Source: Wyeomyia smithii (Eukaryota; Arthropoda; Insecta; Diptera; Culicidae). Taken from it: a stretch of 64,000 nt of DNA. The notes beneath the pieces are model-generated. The model was not told the DNA's origin and ran no database searches. It saw nothing but the letters and a program-made list of their open reading frames with translations. Where the stretch lies: assembly GCF_029784165.1 (NCBI RefSeq), contig NC_073695.1, positions 234,285,844 through 234,349,843 of the forward strand, in the 5' to 3' direction. Below are positions 33,120-42,500 of the stretch, in pieces; positions within the stretch are counted from its first letter, which is position 1; each line of letters begins with the position of its first letter. A program made the position numbers and the translations under genes.

Positions 33120-33875
33120 TTCTATTTGGAGCCCCAAACAATCCTAAATTTATCGGAAGTAGATTGGTTTAGTCTCCGCTTGGCGCATTGCATTTCAAAT
33201 TTATATGGAGATTTGTATGGAAAAACCAACGTTTTTGCATTTTCCATTCTAAAGAGATCAAAGTGGCCTAAACCATAGGTTTCATGATTTCAAATGGTAG
33301 GTTTTTTGATGCCTAAGAGCTTGGCCGAAGACACAAAAGAGCTAGGGTGTCCCAAAAAAATACTAGAGCTGTTCAAAGTTAAGTATGTCGAAATTTATGT
33401 TGCAAATCATTTTTTCTGTCAACACTGCCAGTGTACCGGCGTTAGTCAGGTTCCCATTAGAAGTAACCTCTGAAACACGTTGTAGATTCTATTCACGCCT
33501 AGAATATTGACCTGAATTTGTTTGCTTGGTCTAGCTGAGTGTATAAACTCGTAACAACAGGTTACTTCTGATGAGAATCCTACTGACGCCGGTACATTGG
33601 TAATGTTGGCAGAAAACAAGATTTTCTGCATTTAAATCGACATACTCAACTTTGAACTGCTATAGCTCTTCTTCTATACTTTAACATAATGCAGTGCATT
33701 ATTAAGCTCTCTTTTCCCATATAAATTTTCATACAAATGCAATGAACTATTGAAATGCAATGCGCCAAGCGGAGACAAAACCAATCGACTTCCGGTAAGT
33801 TTAGGGTTGTTTGGGGCCCTAAAAGGAACCAAAAAAACTTGGTTCTGGAAAATCGATCACTTTGCCCCACCCTAG
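33120..33875. mobile_element. Fold-back element, left terminus lost
   Basis: Arms from 33,126 (GGAGCCCCAAACAATCCTAA) and 33,825 (reverse complement GGGCCCCAAACAACCCTAAA) pair inward through TCTCCGCTTGGCGCATTGCA. A second inner pair (33,355-33,480 with 33,550-33,670) nearly closes the hairpin. The right end is ACTAGGGTGGGGCAAAGTGA on the minus strand, a typical TAGGGTG terminus. The matching left terminus is absent, replaced by T-rich sequence. Confidence 0.6.
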
Positions 33876-35390
33876 TATTGCAGTTAGTTAAAACATTTAA
33901 AAGTCCTACAAAGTCGATGATGAGTAAACTATGTAAAAACTATGTGTCTATTAAAATAAATTGATAGATTTAGTTTTTGGTTTAAAATTCTATCTTTCGA
34001 TCTTGAGAGTTTATACTTTTTTTCAATAATAATTTTTCTTTAGTACCGCTTGAAAAAATATGGTTGAGATACTATTTTAAAATAAAAATTCACAATGAAA
34101 AGCTATCTTTAGAATTGGTCATGCAATTGATTTGATTTCCAGCTGTGCAATCCCTCAAAAGATGCCCGAGAGTAAATTTTTTTTTATTCAATTGTCATTT
34201 TTGATTTTCCAGAAAAAAAATCAAAGCCGGAACGTTTGGTTTAATTGGTATATCGATTTCATCAAAGTTTTAGACAGTAATTTTTCTTTCCAGAAAGAAT
34301 AAACACCGTGGGATGAAGATTTTTTTAGAAAAAAAAACATATAACTATAATTATAAATTCAATATCTTACAAAAACACACATTTTTTCCCAACCCAACTG
34401 ATCTAGATTGGACCCTAGCTGACACCGGGAGATTTTCTGAGGCGAAAAATCCCTGGGATCACACCTTCCATCGCATGAGTAAGTAAAGCCGTTGGCGCCG
34501 GTCCGTTAATCAACGGGTCGTAAGTTAGGGTCCTGGGTGGAGTCCCCGGGCGTCGGTGATTGGCACAGCAACAGTGGAATTAGACCGACGCAAAATAAGC
34601 GAGAGAAAAATGCGCACTTCAAATCAGAATGAACAAAAAATCAATTGTTTTTTTATTTAAATCGAACTAGAGATTCACAGAAATGTTATATCAATACACA
34701 ATTCACTCTTGAATCAGAATAACTTTGGGTAAAAAATCCACATTTATTTTTTCTGAACTTATTGCCACGCACTTAAGTGCTGTCCAGAGAGATACCTTTT
34801 TTTCATTTTGCTACAAAATTCCACTTCAACTTTTTCCACATGTATCGAATCAGCGGCACTTTGACCATTACTTCGCAGCTTGCCTAATTGAAGCAGAGCG
34901 AATTAAATTAAGAAGGGTGGTTCGGCGGCACTCATGCCCTCCAGGCTCAAAAGTTTCACCGGGGATGAAACAATAAAAAATCACGGTTTTCTTACTGCGC
35001 TCCGGCAGTTTTTCTTTTCTTCGGATTCTATCTATCCGCTCTCCAACCAAGGTTCCATCTTTTTATTGTTGTCACAACGCGCGCGCCCGTATGACAAAGT
35101 CCCCGGTAGCTCAATATCGAATGATGTAAATTAATTTATCACGGAGAGAACATTTTGCACCGTTTTTTTCCATTATAGGATTCTCTATGGCTCGGGGGAA
35201 TCTTAAAACTTACTTCATTACCAGGGTCATCTTCAGCCACATGATGCACAGGCGGACTGAACAGGGAATGAGGCAAATTGTTTAGTTTGTGAATGCACGA
35301 AAAGCAGCTTATGCAGCCAACCAACCATCGTTGGTATTGATTAAGTGAAAATCAGCTTAACACTCTGTCAGAGGTTACGTTTTTTGAAGT
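33876..35390. other. No gene recognised; repeat-like segment near 34,430-34,600
   Basis: Mostly AT-rich. The GC-rich segment at about 34,430-34,600 (containing GGTCCGTTAATCAACGGGTC, a perfect short hairpin, and CTGGGTGGAGTC) looks like the tail of a mosquito retroelement as I recall them, but I cannot define its ends. Confidence 0.35.
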
Positions 35391-35455
35391 AGAATACTTC
35401 TCTCAGGAAGTTCGGCTACATAGGGATGTGAAATGAGAATCTAAAACCGAAAAAA
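35391..35455 (+). repeat. Flanking direct repeat, left copy
   Basis: TAGAATACTTCTCTCAGGAA followed by GTTCGGCTACATAGGGATGT, an AATCTAAAAC segment and AAAAAAGTGA. It is nearly identical to 38,748-38,815. The AAGTAGAATACTT core also appears inverted at 39,641-39,656, where it could be the right end of the whole 35.4-39.66 kb block. Confidence 0.7.
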
Positions 35456-35708
35456 GTGAAAAATATGTCCAATTTCAAAAGCTAATAAATCTTTTTGAAG
35501 GCAAATAAACAAGTCATTGAAAGTTAATTATTTTTGTCAACGCAAGCAAGTATTCTGTGTTGCATCCTAGCAATTTGAATTTGTCGCACCCGTCTAATTT
35601 ACTGAATGTGAAATAGCTTCCACAGTGCATGTTGTCCGTGTATCTTAATTCCCCCAATGTTAGGGCAGCTCAAAGGTTGTAATTAGCAACCGATTTTGAA
35701 CAGCAAAA

Positions 35709-35724
35709 TGCTTTTTTCAAGGCA
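35709..35724 (+). promoter_or_regulatory. Histone-type 3' stem-loop candidate 1
   Basis: TGCTTT-TTTC-AAGGCA: 6-bp stem (one G-T pair), four-base loop fitting UNUN, CAAAA before and AATAAA after. A purine-rich TTGAAGGTTAATA follows about 15 nt downstream, where a U7-binding downstream element would be expected. Confidence 0.45.
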
Positions 35725-36011
35725 AATAAAAAAATAATTGAAGGTTAATAGTTTTCTGGCATCAACACAAGCAGACATTCTGTGCGAGATGCAATCAAAT
35801 TCTGTTGTAGTTGTCTAATTTTTACTTTATTTAGTAAACTCCCCACTGTAGGGGCAGCGCAAACGCTGCGATCAGCATAACCGACATTGAATAATAAACT
35901 GCCCTGTTAGAACGCATTCACAAAAGCAGTTAGTTCGACTATGCAGAGCTAATATGAAGACGATTCAATCAATCAGCGTAAACAGAATTTCGTCGTCTCC
36001 CAGCTGCCAAG

Positions 36012-36326
36012 TTGCAACATGAGGCAACACGCAACAGCGAGCAAACGAAATCGCTTGATGTTACAAACCGCAATAAGATACGGGTTAAAACCGTTGCGTG
36101 TGTGAGAGCACCATCGGTGTTTATTCGCTGGATACACTATCTACTGTCTACTGAACGCAATAATCTGCTTACATGCGACACGGGGACGGGAACATTTTCT
36201 TCAACGAAGCTGCGCAACACGACACAAAACATGTTATTTTGTTGCTTCAATGAGAGTGCTATCGGTCCGGTTGGACAAGAAATCATTTTTGTGCATCCGT
36301 GCTACGAAACTGAGGAAAAACTTTAG
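36012..36326 (+). CDS. 104-codon open frame in unit 1, probably not a gene
   Basis: Starts MQHEATRNSEQTKS and ends ETEEKL, with no family signature. The duplicate frame at 37,187-37,501 is the same length. Because the two units are nearly identical in DNA overall, frame preservation is weak evidence. No TATA motif is placed close upstream; the nearest lies 3' of the frame. Confidence 0.15.
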   Translation: MQHEATRNSEQTKSLDVTNRNKIRVKTVACVRAPSVFIRWIHYLLSTERNNLLTCDTGTGTFSSTKLRNTTQNMLFCCFNESAIGPVGQEIIFVHPCYETEEKL

Positions 36327-36448
36327 AAACTGAAAAAAGAGGTGGAGCTTATCAAATGATCGCTCTGAGCCGGAATGAAGTCATACATATTTTTCAAGTT
36401 ATGTCATTCCACCACCTACGAAAAATAATTCATTCCTATTTTCATCCC

Positions 36449-36459
36449 TATATAAGAGC
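36449..36459 (+). promoter_or_regulatory. TATATAAGAGC core-promoter motif 1
   Basis: CCCTATATAAGAGCC followed by a GCCGCTCATAATAGTTCTAGAC segment about 20 bp downstream that could hold the initiator. It recurs at 37,624 and, as TATATAAGAGC alone, at 39,075. The distance to the next stem-loop (36,663) is about 210 bp, too short for any core histone coding sequence. Confidence 0.5.
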
Positions 36460-36662
36460 CTGTTTCAGCCGGAGCCGCTCATAATAGTTCTAGACAGCGA
36501 CAAGTCGTCCTTCCTTAGCAGCAGCACTAGCCCTGTGGTTGGTCACCACGTCTCAGGAGCAGCGCGGTTTTTCTCAGCGTGTGTCGCCAGACAGCCATTA
36601 TTCCCCCCGTGTTGGGGCAGCATGAAGATTGCCATCAGGAAATCCAATTTTGGAAATCAAAA

Positions 36663-36678
36663 TGCCTTTTTGAAGGCA
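36663..36678 (+). promoter_or_regulatory. Histone-type 3' stem-loop candidate 2
   Basis: TGCCTT-TTTG-AAGGCA: a perfect 6-bp stem with a UNUN loop. It has CAAAA upstream, AATAAACAAG downstream, then TTGAAAGTTAATA about 18 nt later. Confidence 0.5.
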
Positions 36679-36883
36679 AATAAACAAGTCATTGAAAGTT
36701 AATATTTTTTGTCAACGCAAGCAAGCATTCTGTGTTGCATCCTAACAATTTAAATTTGTCGCACTCGTCTAATTTACTGAATGTGAAATAGCTTCCACAG
36801 TGCATGTTGTCCGTGTATCTTAGTTCCCCCAATGTTAGGGCAGCTCAAAGGTTGTAATTAGCAACCGATTTTGAACCGCAACA

Positions 36884-36899
36884 TGCTTTTTTCAAGGCA
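36884..36899 (+). promoter_or_regulatory. Histone-type 3' stem-loop candidate 3
   Basis: TGCTTT-TTTC-AAGGCA, the unit-2 counterpart of candidate 1, with the same AATAAA and purine-rich downstream context. Confidence 0.45.
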
Positions 36900-37186
36900 A
36901 ATAAAAAAATAATTGAAGGTTAATAATTTTCTGGCATCAACACAAGCAGACATTCTGTGCGGGATGCAATCAAATTCTGTTGTAGTTGTCTAATTTTTAC
37001 TTTATTTAGTAAACCCTCCACTGTAGGGGCAGCGCAAAGTCTGCGATCAGCATAACCGACATTGAATAATAAACTGCCCTGTTAGTACGCATTCACAAAA
37101 GCAGTTAGTTCGACTATGCAGAGCTAATATGAAGTCGATTCAATCAATCAGCATAAACAGAATTTCGTCGTCTCCCAGCTACCAAG

Positions 37187-37501
37187 TTGCAACATGATGC
37201 AACATGCAACAGCGAGCAAACGAAATCGCTTGATGTTACAAACCGCAATAAGATACGGGTTAAAACCGTTGCGTGTGTGAGAGCACCATCGGTGTTTATT
37301 CGCTGGATACACTATCTACTGTCTACTGAACGCAATAATCTGCTTACATGCGACACGGGGACGGGAACATTTTCTTCAACGAAGCTGCGCAACACGACAC
37401 AAAACATGTTATTTTGTTGCTTCAATGAGATTGCTATCGGTCCGGTTCGACAAGAAATCATTTTTGTGCATCCGTGCTACGAAACTGAGGAAAAACTTTA
37501 G
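37187..37501 (+). CDS. 104-codon open frame in unit 2, probably not a gene
   Basis: Counterpart of the frame at 36,012 with a few amino-acid changes (for example Glu4 to Asp, Arg7 to Cys). No recognised domain. See the entry at 36,012 for why I doubt it. Confidence 0.15.
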   Translation: MQHDATCNSEQTKSLDVTNRNKIRVKTVACVRAPSVFIRWIHYLLSTERNNLLTCDTGTGTFSSTKLRNTTQNMLFCCFNEIAIGPVRQEIIFVHPCYETEEKL

Positions 37502-37623
37502 ATACTGAAAAAAGAGGTGGAGCTTATCAAATGATCGCTCTGAACCAGAATGAAGTCACACATATTTTTCAAGTTATATCATTCCACCACGTACGTAAAA
37601 TAATTCATTCCTATATTCATCCC

Positions 37624-37634
37624 TATATAAGAGC
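37624..37634 (+). promoter_or_regulatory. TATATAAGAGC core-promoter motif 2
   Basis: Same CCCTATATAAGAGCC motif as motif 1, followed by GAAGCCGCTCATAGTAGTTC. The next stem-loop is at 38,333, with a MITE and a palindrome array between them. Confidence 0.5.
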
Positions 37635-37736
37635 CTGTTTTAGTCGAAGCCGCTCATAGTAGTTCTGAACAGCGACAACAGCAGTCCTCCCTTAGCAGCA
37701 GCGGGAGCGAGCAGTGGGTACCATCGATAGCGGATA

Positions 37737-37928
37737 GCGGCCACAACTGTGGCATGGCTGCGAATAAGCGTAGCAGTTTCAGCGGATCTCACCATCGATA
37801 GCAGCAGGGCCAGCAGATGCAGGTACAGCGGATATCAATGGCGGCCACAACTGTGGCATGGCTACGGATAGCGTTGCAGTTGCTCAGCAGTTGGGCCAGC
37901 GTATAGCGGCCACAACTGTGGCATGGCT
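37737..37928 (+). repeat. Three copies of a palindromic GCGGCCACAACTGTGGC motif
   Basis: GCGGCCACAACTGTGGCATG occurs at 37,738, 37,841 and 37,906. Each contains the self-complementary GCCACA-AC-TGTGGC. Spacers share GATAGC and CAGC motifs, giving a CAG-rich irregular repeat array. No protein frame persists through it. Confidence 0.7.
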
Positions 37929-38091
37929 ATGCATAGCGTAGCTGTTGCAGCGGGTATATCAGCATCGATAGTAGCAGGATCAGCTGATGCAACGACACTC
38001 CCTTCACTAAAATGCTGTTTCAGTGTGGTAGCGGGAAGCATCAGCAGCAGGCTTGTATGAAGTGAATACATCAGCCAGCAACTTTCTCTAA

Positions 38092-38237
38092 GGCCTCTGC
38101 CATAGTAGACGCGAAAAGCGGCGCGAACCGATTCTCTCGGTCGTAGGTTGATGTACAGCTCTACTGATGGCTGTACATTAACCTACAGCTGAGCAAATCG
38201 GTTCGCGTCACTTTTCGCATCTATTATGGCAGAGGCC
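38092..38237. mobile_element. TAA-flanked MITE (PIF/Harbinger-like)
   Basis: 146 bp with TAA duplications (38,089-38,091 and 38,238-38,240). The long inverted arms begin GGCCTCTGCCATA and continue through GGTTGATGTACAGC/GGTTAATGTACAGC. Three-base TAA target sites are characteristic of PIF/Harbinger, as for the element at 51,393, although the terminal sequences differ. Confidence 0.8.
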
Positions 38238-38332
38238 TAATGGGAAAGTTATATCAGTTTGTTCAGAAGAATATTATTGTCGGTAATATTACAGAGATGC
38301 GATTGCGTAAATCCGATTTTGAATTGAACAAT

Positions 38333-38348
38333 TGTTCTTCTGAGAACA
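38333..38348 (+). promoter_or_regulatory. Histone-type 3' stem-loop candidate 4
   Basis: TGTTCT-TCTG-AGAACA: a perfect stem whose sequence differs from candidates 1-3 at several paired positions yet stays paired, with a UNUN loop. AACAA flanks it upstream and AATAAC downstream. A purine-rich TTGAAGAGTTAATAG follows. Confidence 0.55.
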
Positions 38349-38698
38349 AATAACACACTTATTTGAAGAGTTAATAGCTTTTGGTACCAATAGCAGTATA
38401 GTGACAGCCTCAGCGGTAGATGCAGATGCAGCCGGTACTTCCCTGAGGCCGATGTGAAGGTAAATGGGAGCAGCATGGCGAAACAGTTCGGGTTATGCTT
38501 AGACGCGCGTCACTTCTCGTTGTTGATATTCCCCACATGAAACGACGCGCTTTCGTATGATAGCGGTGGTATTAGCGGTAGATGCATTTGCCAACACTTC
38601 CTCCAGTAAAGCCGTGTCTAGTTTTCAATGTGAAAACACCTTTCTCATTGTGTTGACCGTGCGTCTTAGTCCTCACTATCAATGATAAATTGAACAAT

Positions 38699-38714
38699 TG
38701 TCCTTATAAGGACA
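38699..38714 (+). promoter_or_regulatory. Histone-type 3' stem-loop candidate 5
   Basis: TGTCCT-TATA-AGGACA: a perfect stem with a UNUN loop (the hairpin is also fully palindromic). It has GAACAA upstream and ATGAAGATTTAAT downstream. Its GTCCTT...AGGAC core matches the Drosophila histone stem as I recall it. Confidence 0.55.
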
Positions 38715-38747
38715 ACAAATATATTAATGAAGATTTAATTTTGAATT

Positions 38748-38815
38748 AGAATACTTCTCTCAGGAAGTTCGGCTACATAGGGATGTAAAATGAAAATCTA
38801 AAACTGAAAAAAGTG
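38748..38815 (+). repeat. Flanking direct repeat, right copy
   Basis: Second copy of the TAGAATACTTCTCTCAGGAA repeat, 3,357 bp from the left copy at 35,391. The pair brackets the duplicated units, as expected if the block itself has been tandemly amplified or is a composite element. Confidence 0.7.
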
Positions 38816-39074
38816 AGAAAAATTTCAAATGCTAATAAATCGGTTAGTTTTCGATGAATTTCCTTCGTTTTTGCAGCAATCGATTAGAAAACCTTCTAAG
38901 ATTCCAACAAATGCATGAAATTGCAATTTTATCATTCGAACTATTGTACTATTGAAAACTCTTAAGCCTTGTCAAAACACAAAATTCGACCTCTGATTAG
39001 TCGTTATACCGCGCTTTCCCAAGCACGGTCGGCAGAGTTATGGACCTAGTAAATTGGGAATGCATCATTTGGCC

Positions 39075-39085
39075 TATATAAGAGC
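39075..39085 (+). promoter_or_regulatory. TATATAAGAGC core-promoter motif 3
   Basis: GGCCTATATAAGAGCTTCAT. A degraded stem-loop (right arm AAGAACA kept) follows at about 39,136-39,151 with TTTGAAGAGTTAATA downstream, so this resembles a collapsed promoter-plus-3'-end module. Confidence 0.45.
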
Positions 39086-39265
39086 TTCATCAGATAATAA
39101 ACAAACATTTCATCGGATATTAAATTGAACAACTGAAATTTGAAGAACACAAATGATTATTTGAAGAGTTAATATTTTCTCGTTTTGCGCTTTAATCCAA
39201 AGTTAATTATCTTCATCTACATGCATACTCTGACTATTATTACGTGTTTGCGTCGCTTAGTGTTT

Positions 39266-39426
39266 GGCTACGGTCATGCAGAACGCAAATAACGGCGCGA
39301 TGCGATTCGGCAAGACGAAATCTGTTGAAATGTATAGCTCTACTTCGCCTTAAAAAAAGCTGTACATTTCACCACGGTAAGGCGAATCGCATCGCGCCGG
39401 CATTCGCGTTCTGCATAACCGTAGCC
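39266..39426. mobile_element. Hairpin MITE with TTT flanks
   Basis: 161 bp with inverted arms GGCTACGGTCATGCAGAACG (one mismatch between arms) and an inner GGCGCGATGCGATTCG pair. TTT flanks both sides (39,263-39,265 and 39,427-39,429). A three-base site suggests PIF/Harbinger, but TTT is not the usual target, so the superfamily is uncertain. Confidence 0.7.
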
Positions 39427-39429
39427 TTT

Positions 39430-41257
39430 GTTCCGTTCCCGTTTAATGATGTCGTATTAAATGTGCATATTACAATTCGGCAGCACTTCAACTTCTCATT
39501 TGCACAAAATTTAAAAATATCCAATGAACTTCATTCAAAATATCAGACAAAAAGAAATTACAATACTGCCAATGAACGGTCAACGTTTATTTACTAGAAA
39601 AAATGACTGACACGCAAGCAGCCAGGTTATCTTTCTTGTAAAAGTATTCTACTTTAACCTTGCGGTCGTGGCTTTGCATACAACCTTCTTGTGATTTTTC
39701 TCCTAAGATTGGCAGATGGTGCGAAATTGAACGCCTATTATCGATGGACCCAGTTGGGAGCGTGCCGTCTCACGCTGATGATTGTGAACCGGGGGAGGGA
39801 AAGCCGGTCTGTGTTATCAGTAGGAAAATTTCACACCAATCTGATTTAGGTGTTTTGCTTTGTGTCGAGATTTTGCGGGTAGGTTCAACAGTTTCCTGCT
39901 GGAAGTCAGCGATGGAAGCAGAAGAATTTACCCGAAGCTTTTGTTAATTTTTCTTTTGCGATTATCAGTAGAAAAGGAACGATGTAACTAAATTATTAAT
40001 GGAAGTCATTGGCAGTTACGGGAGAATGGAAAGTTATTCCAAGAGCAACAATTCTGGCAGCTCTTAGTTCACAGTTGAAGACTTTGTACTTGTTTTGTTG
40101 CGGTTGAAAATTGAAACATGCCTGAGTTATGTTAGAAACAGAATGTCATCCCAAGAAAAGGACTTACCATAAAAAAGACGTAACACAATAAGCTCGGTCC
40201 ACTTCCGCTATTGGAGAAAACATTGCTATGCATCCCCCGCAGAGTAATGATACGATGGTCTTGTCCGTTTCAGCCTCTCGGTTAGGTTCTAATAACGAAG
40301 CGATAAAATAACAGTAGCATGCTGCTCTCGTCATGGCTTCCGGTATGTACCAGCAGCAGAGAAAGCGAATGCAAAGATCAGAAGTTCGTTTCTCTAGAAA
40401 TCGGAGACAGACAGATAATAATTGCGGACATTTCCTTCTTATCGTTTTGCGTAGAGCGAAACAAGCAACTCTCCTGCGGACTTTCGCAATTGGTTCCAGG
40501 CTGGTTCCAGTGAACTGAAAGTGGCAGATAATTCTTTTTGCATGCTGGAAGTTATTCAAACTCAGCAGTGCAATGGATAATTCCTGGACCTCATGCAGTG
40601 ATTGTTGTTTCCTAAGAATGAATGGTTGAAAATAATGAGTACTGAGGAACAAGAAATCCGGTAAGTGCAATAAAAAATCACCATTGTCGTGGCTATGATT
40701 GACGCACATCAGCAGTCCATGAACCACCAGGTCACCCAAGTGCAATTATTTGTTGTGCTACACGTGACTGAAACGACATAACATAGCGAAAAAACAGTAA
40801 GTATTTAAAATGCAAATGCAATATTATTGCTCATATCCGCTACCCAATTATTCGTTCTTGTGGAACGTGTCGTGAAATGAAAATCTCTCACGTGGACACT
40901 GCTGTATAAGGAAGGAGCACATAAAGACTTAAGTTTTTAATTGCATGCAAGCCATTTTCAGGAAAATTTAATTTCCGCCCAACTGAAGGAGAAAAATTAA
41001 GTGTGATTCTGTCAATGGAAAGTCTTTCTATCTGAGTTCATTTTTTCGAACGACGTTTGAAGTGATGTTTTCCTTTCTTTGTGGGGTAGAGAGGGAGTTC
41101 TGTACAAAATCCGAACCATATCCCCACATTCGATTGCTTATCTACGAACCTCACATGGTACGGTGTCACGAAAAATTCTAAACTAGTACCGCTGTCACGT
41201 AGAAGTAAAAAAATAACCATTTATAGATGCCAGATTTGGATCAAAAATGGAATGATT
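39430..41257. other. No gene recognised
   Basis: The 193-codon minus-strand frame at 40,164-40,745 is long for this composition, but it is rich in Leu, Cys, His and Arg, has overlapping open frames on the plus strand and no domain signature. I treat it as unproven. The 95-codon frame at 39,660-39,947 is likewise unassigned. Confidence 0.4.
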
Positions 41258-42130
41258 TTATAGCTTGCTACCTTTATGAATAACTTTAATTGTTCGAATT
41301 ATATTTAGCAAAATTCCTCTCTGAACTGTGGATCTGCAATTGAAAAACGAAAGTAAACCTAACCTCCAAGTTTCGTAACGATTCATTGGTAGGCAGTTTT
41401 TCCTCCTCCGTTTGCTTGACGTAGACAGAATCGGTAGGAAACTTGGATGGCTTGGGAATTTGAACTGCTTCGCCAGCGCTTTCCGTATCGTCTCGGAATC
41501 TTCTGCTGTGCAACGGCAAATGACCATGTCATTCACGTAAATAATTATGAACCTGCGCTTACCATCCTGCATCCTCGCGTCTATAGACAACGGTCCGAGT
41601 TGGCAGGCTTGAACCTCATCTTCTTGAATGAATGTGTATCTTGAAATTTTCTGGCTCCAGGCCCGTGCCGATTATTCGTGCCTATAGATGCTGCATTTAA
41701 GGTAGCAAACATTGTCACTATCCGTCTTCAATCCAGGTGGTAGCCGCACGTATATATCTTTCTCTAACTTTGCGTACAAGTAAGTGGCTTTTATGTCCAG
41801 TATGTTGTCCTAACCGGCAATGATCAGGATGGTTCAAAGCATGCATTGACGAGCAACGGAAGGAAAAACTTCAAAGTAGTAGTACGTCCCGTATTCCTAC
41901 GTAAAGCCTTGTGCGACCAACCAGCCTTGTGCAACCGTTCTGCCGTTTTCATCCTGCTTTTTCTTGAAGGTCAATTTGCATTCTACGGTTTTTCCGCTAC
42001 GTCACTAGGTCCCAAGTTTGGTTGTCCCGTAGCAACTGCAGTTCTCTCTTTACCGCGTTTTGCCAAGCTGCTGCAATGGGTTGCATCGGAATGGTTTCAT
42101 GTGCTGTTAGTAGCGACACCAGTGATCTCT
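41258..42130 (-). pseudogene. Ty1/copia reverse transcriptase remnant
   Basis: Minus-strand frames give a degraded copia RT in order: FLPLLVNAC-type fragments of the FAPVARxxxLRxxL block, ILDIKATYLYAKLEKDIYVR (normally DVKTAYLNGxLEExIYMxxPPG), LPPGLKTDSDNVCYLKCSIY, SARAW, and IIIYVNDMVIC. The catalytic YVDD is changed to YVND. Stops and frameshifts occur between blocks. It is the 3'-most surviving part of the copia element whose gag lies at 50.1-51.0 kb. Confidence 0.8.
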
Positions 42131-42289
42131 TCGTGACGTTACTTTTTTTTTTAACAAAATGTTCATTTGACACAGCACAATACCAGGGATCGCCTAACTA
42201 CTCAGAGCTGTGCAAAAAATCTTCGTGCGTCTTGCAGATTCTTGTGCACGTCTCCAATATTTGGAAGGAGTAAGAGACGAAGGAGAGAG

Positions 42290-42500
42290 AGATTTTCTAC
42301 CTGAGAGACAGAGATCGGGTGTTACTCGTTTTTTGCATACAAAGCACACGCCGTTGGGAGACTGCACATTAATTTCTAAAGAGACGAGTAAGAGCAGTTT
42401 GGTTTGCACTGTACATTCGTTTCCAAAGAGACGAGTAAGTGCAGTTCGCATGTCACAGCACTCTTTATCCGTCTCTTGCCGGAGATGTCTCTGTGCAATT
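42290..42500 (+). repeat. Dispersed repeat, copy 1
   Basis: Landmarks are GATCGGGTGTTACTCG, GGGAGACTGCACATTAATTT, and two AAGAGACGAGTAAG blocks. Inverted copies lie at 46,690-46,890 and, partially, at 43,536-43,612. Frames at 42,194-42,610 and 42,210-42,545 run through it and are not genes. Confidence 0.65.

Larger units (their letters stand above)
35492..36666 (+). repeat. Tandem duplication unit 1 (1,175 bp)
   Basis: First of two head-to-tail copies with an offset of exactly 1,175 bp. The unit contains two diverged sub-repeats of about 200 bp, each with a CCCC/GGGG hairpin, a CGATTTTGAA box and a histone-like stem-loop (the first one degraded). Then come a 104-codon frame (36,012-36,326) and a TATA motif. 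The copies are so similar that the duplication looks recent. Confidence 0.85.
36667..37712 (+). repeat. Tandem duplication unit 2
   Basis: Matches 35,492-36,537 with only scattered substitutions. Similarity ends near 37,712, where a GC-richer palindromic repeat array takes over. It contains stem-loop candidate 3 and TATA motif 2. Confidence 0.85.

Noticed and set aside
34470..34570. Possible tRNA or snRNA at the GC-rich GGTCCGTTAATCAACGGGTC segment
   Set aside because: Only a single short hairpin and no A or B boxes or snRNA motifs. More like a retroelement tail.
36476..36660. Hidden histone coding sequence between TATA and stem-loop
   Set aside because: I searched for the N-terminal starts of H1, H2A, H2B, H3 and H4 as I know them and saw none. 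The space is also too short.
36012..37501. Duplicated 104-codon frames as a histone or other gene pair
   Set aside because: The sequences have no histone similarity, and frame conservation is explained by the very recent DNA duplication.
40164..40745. 193-codon minus-strand open frame
   Set aside because: Long, but with no recognised motif, composition typical of a non-coding frame, and overlapping open frames on the other strand. I could not support a gene.
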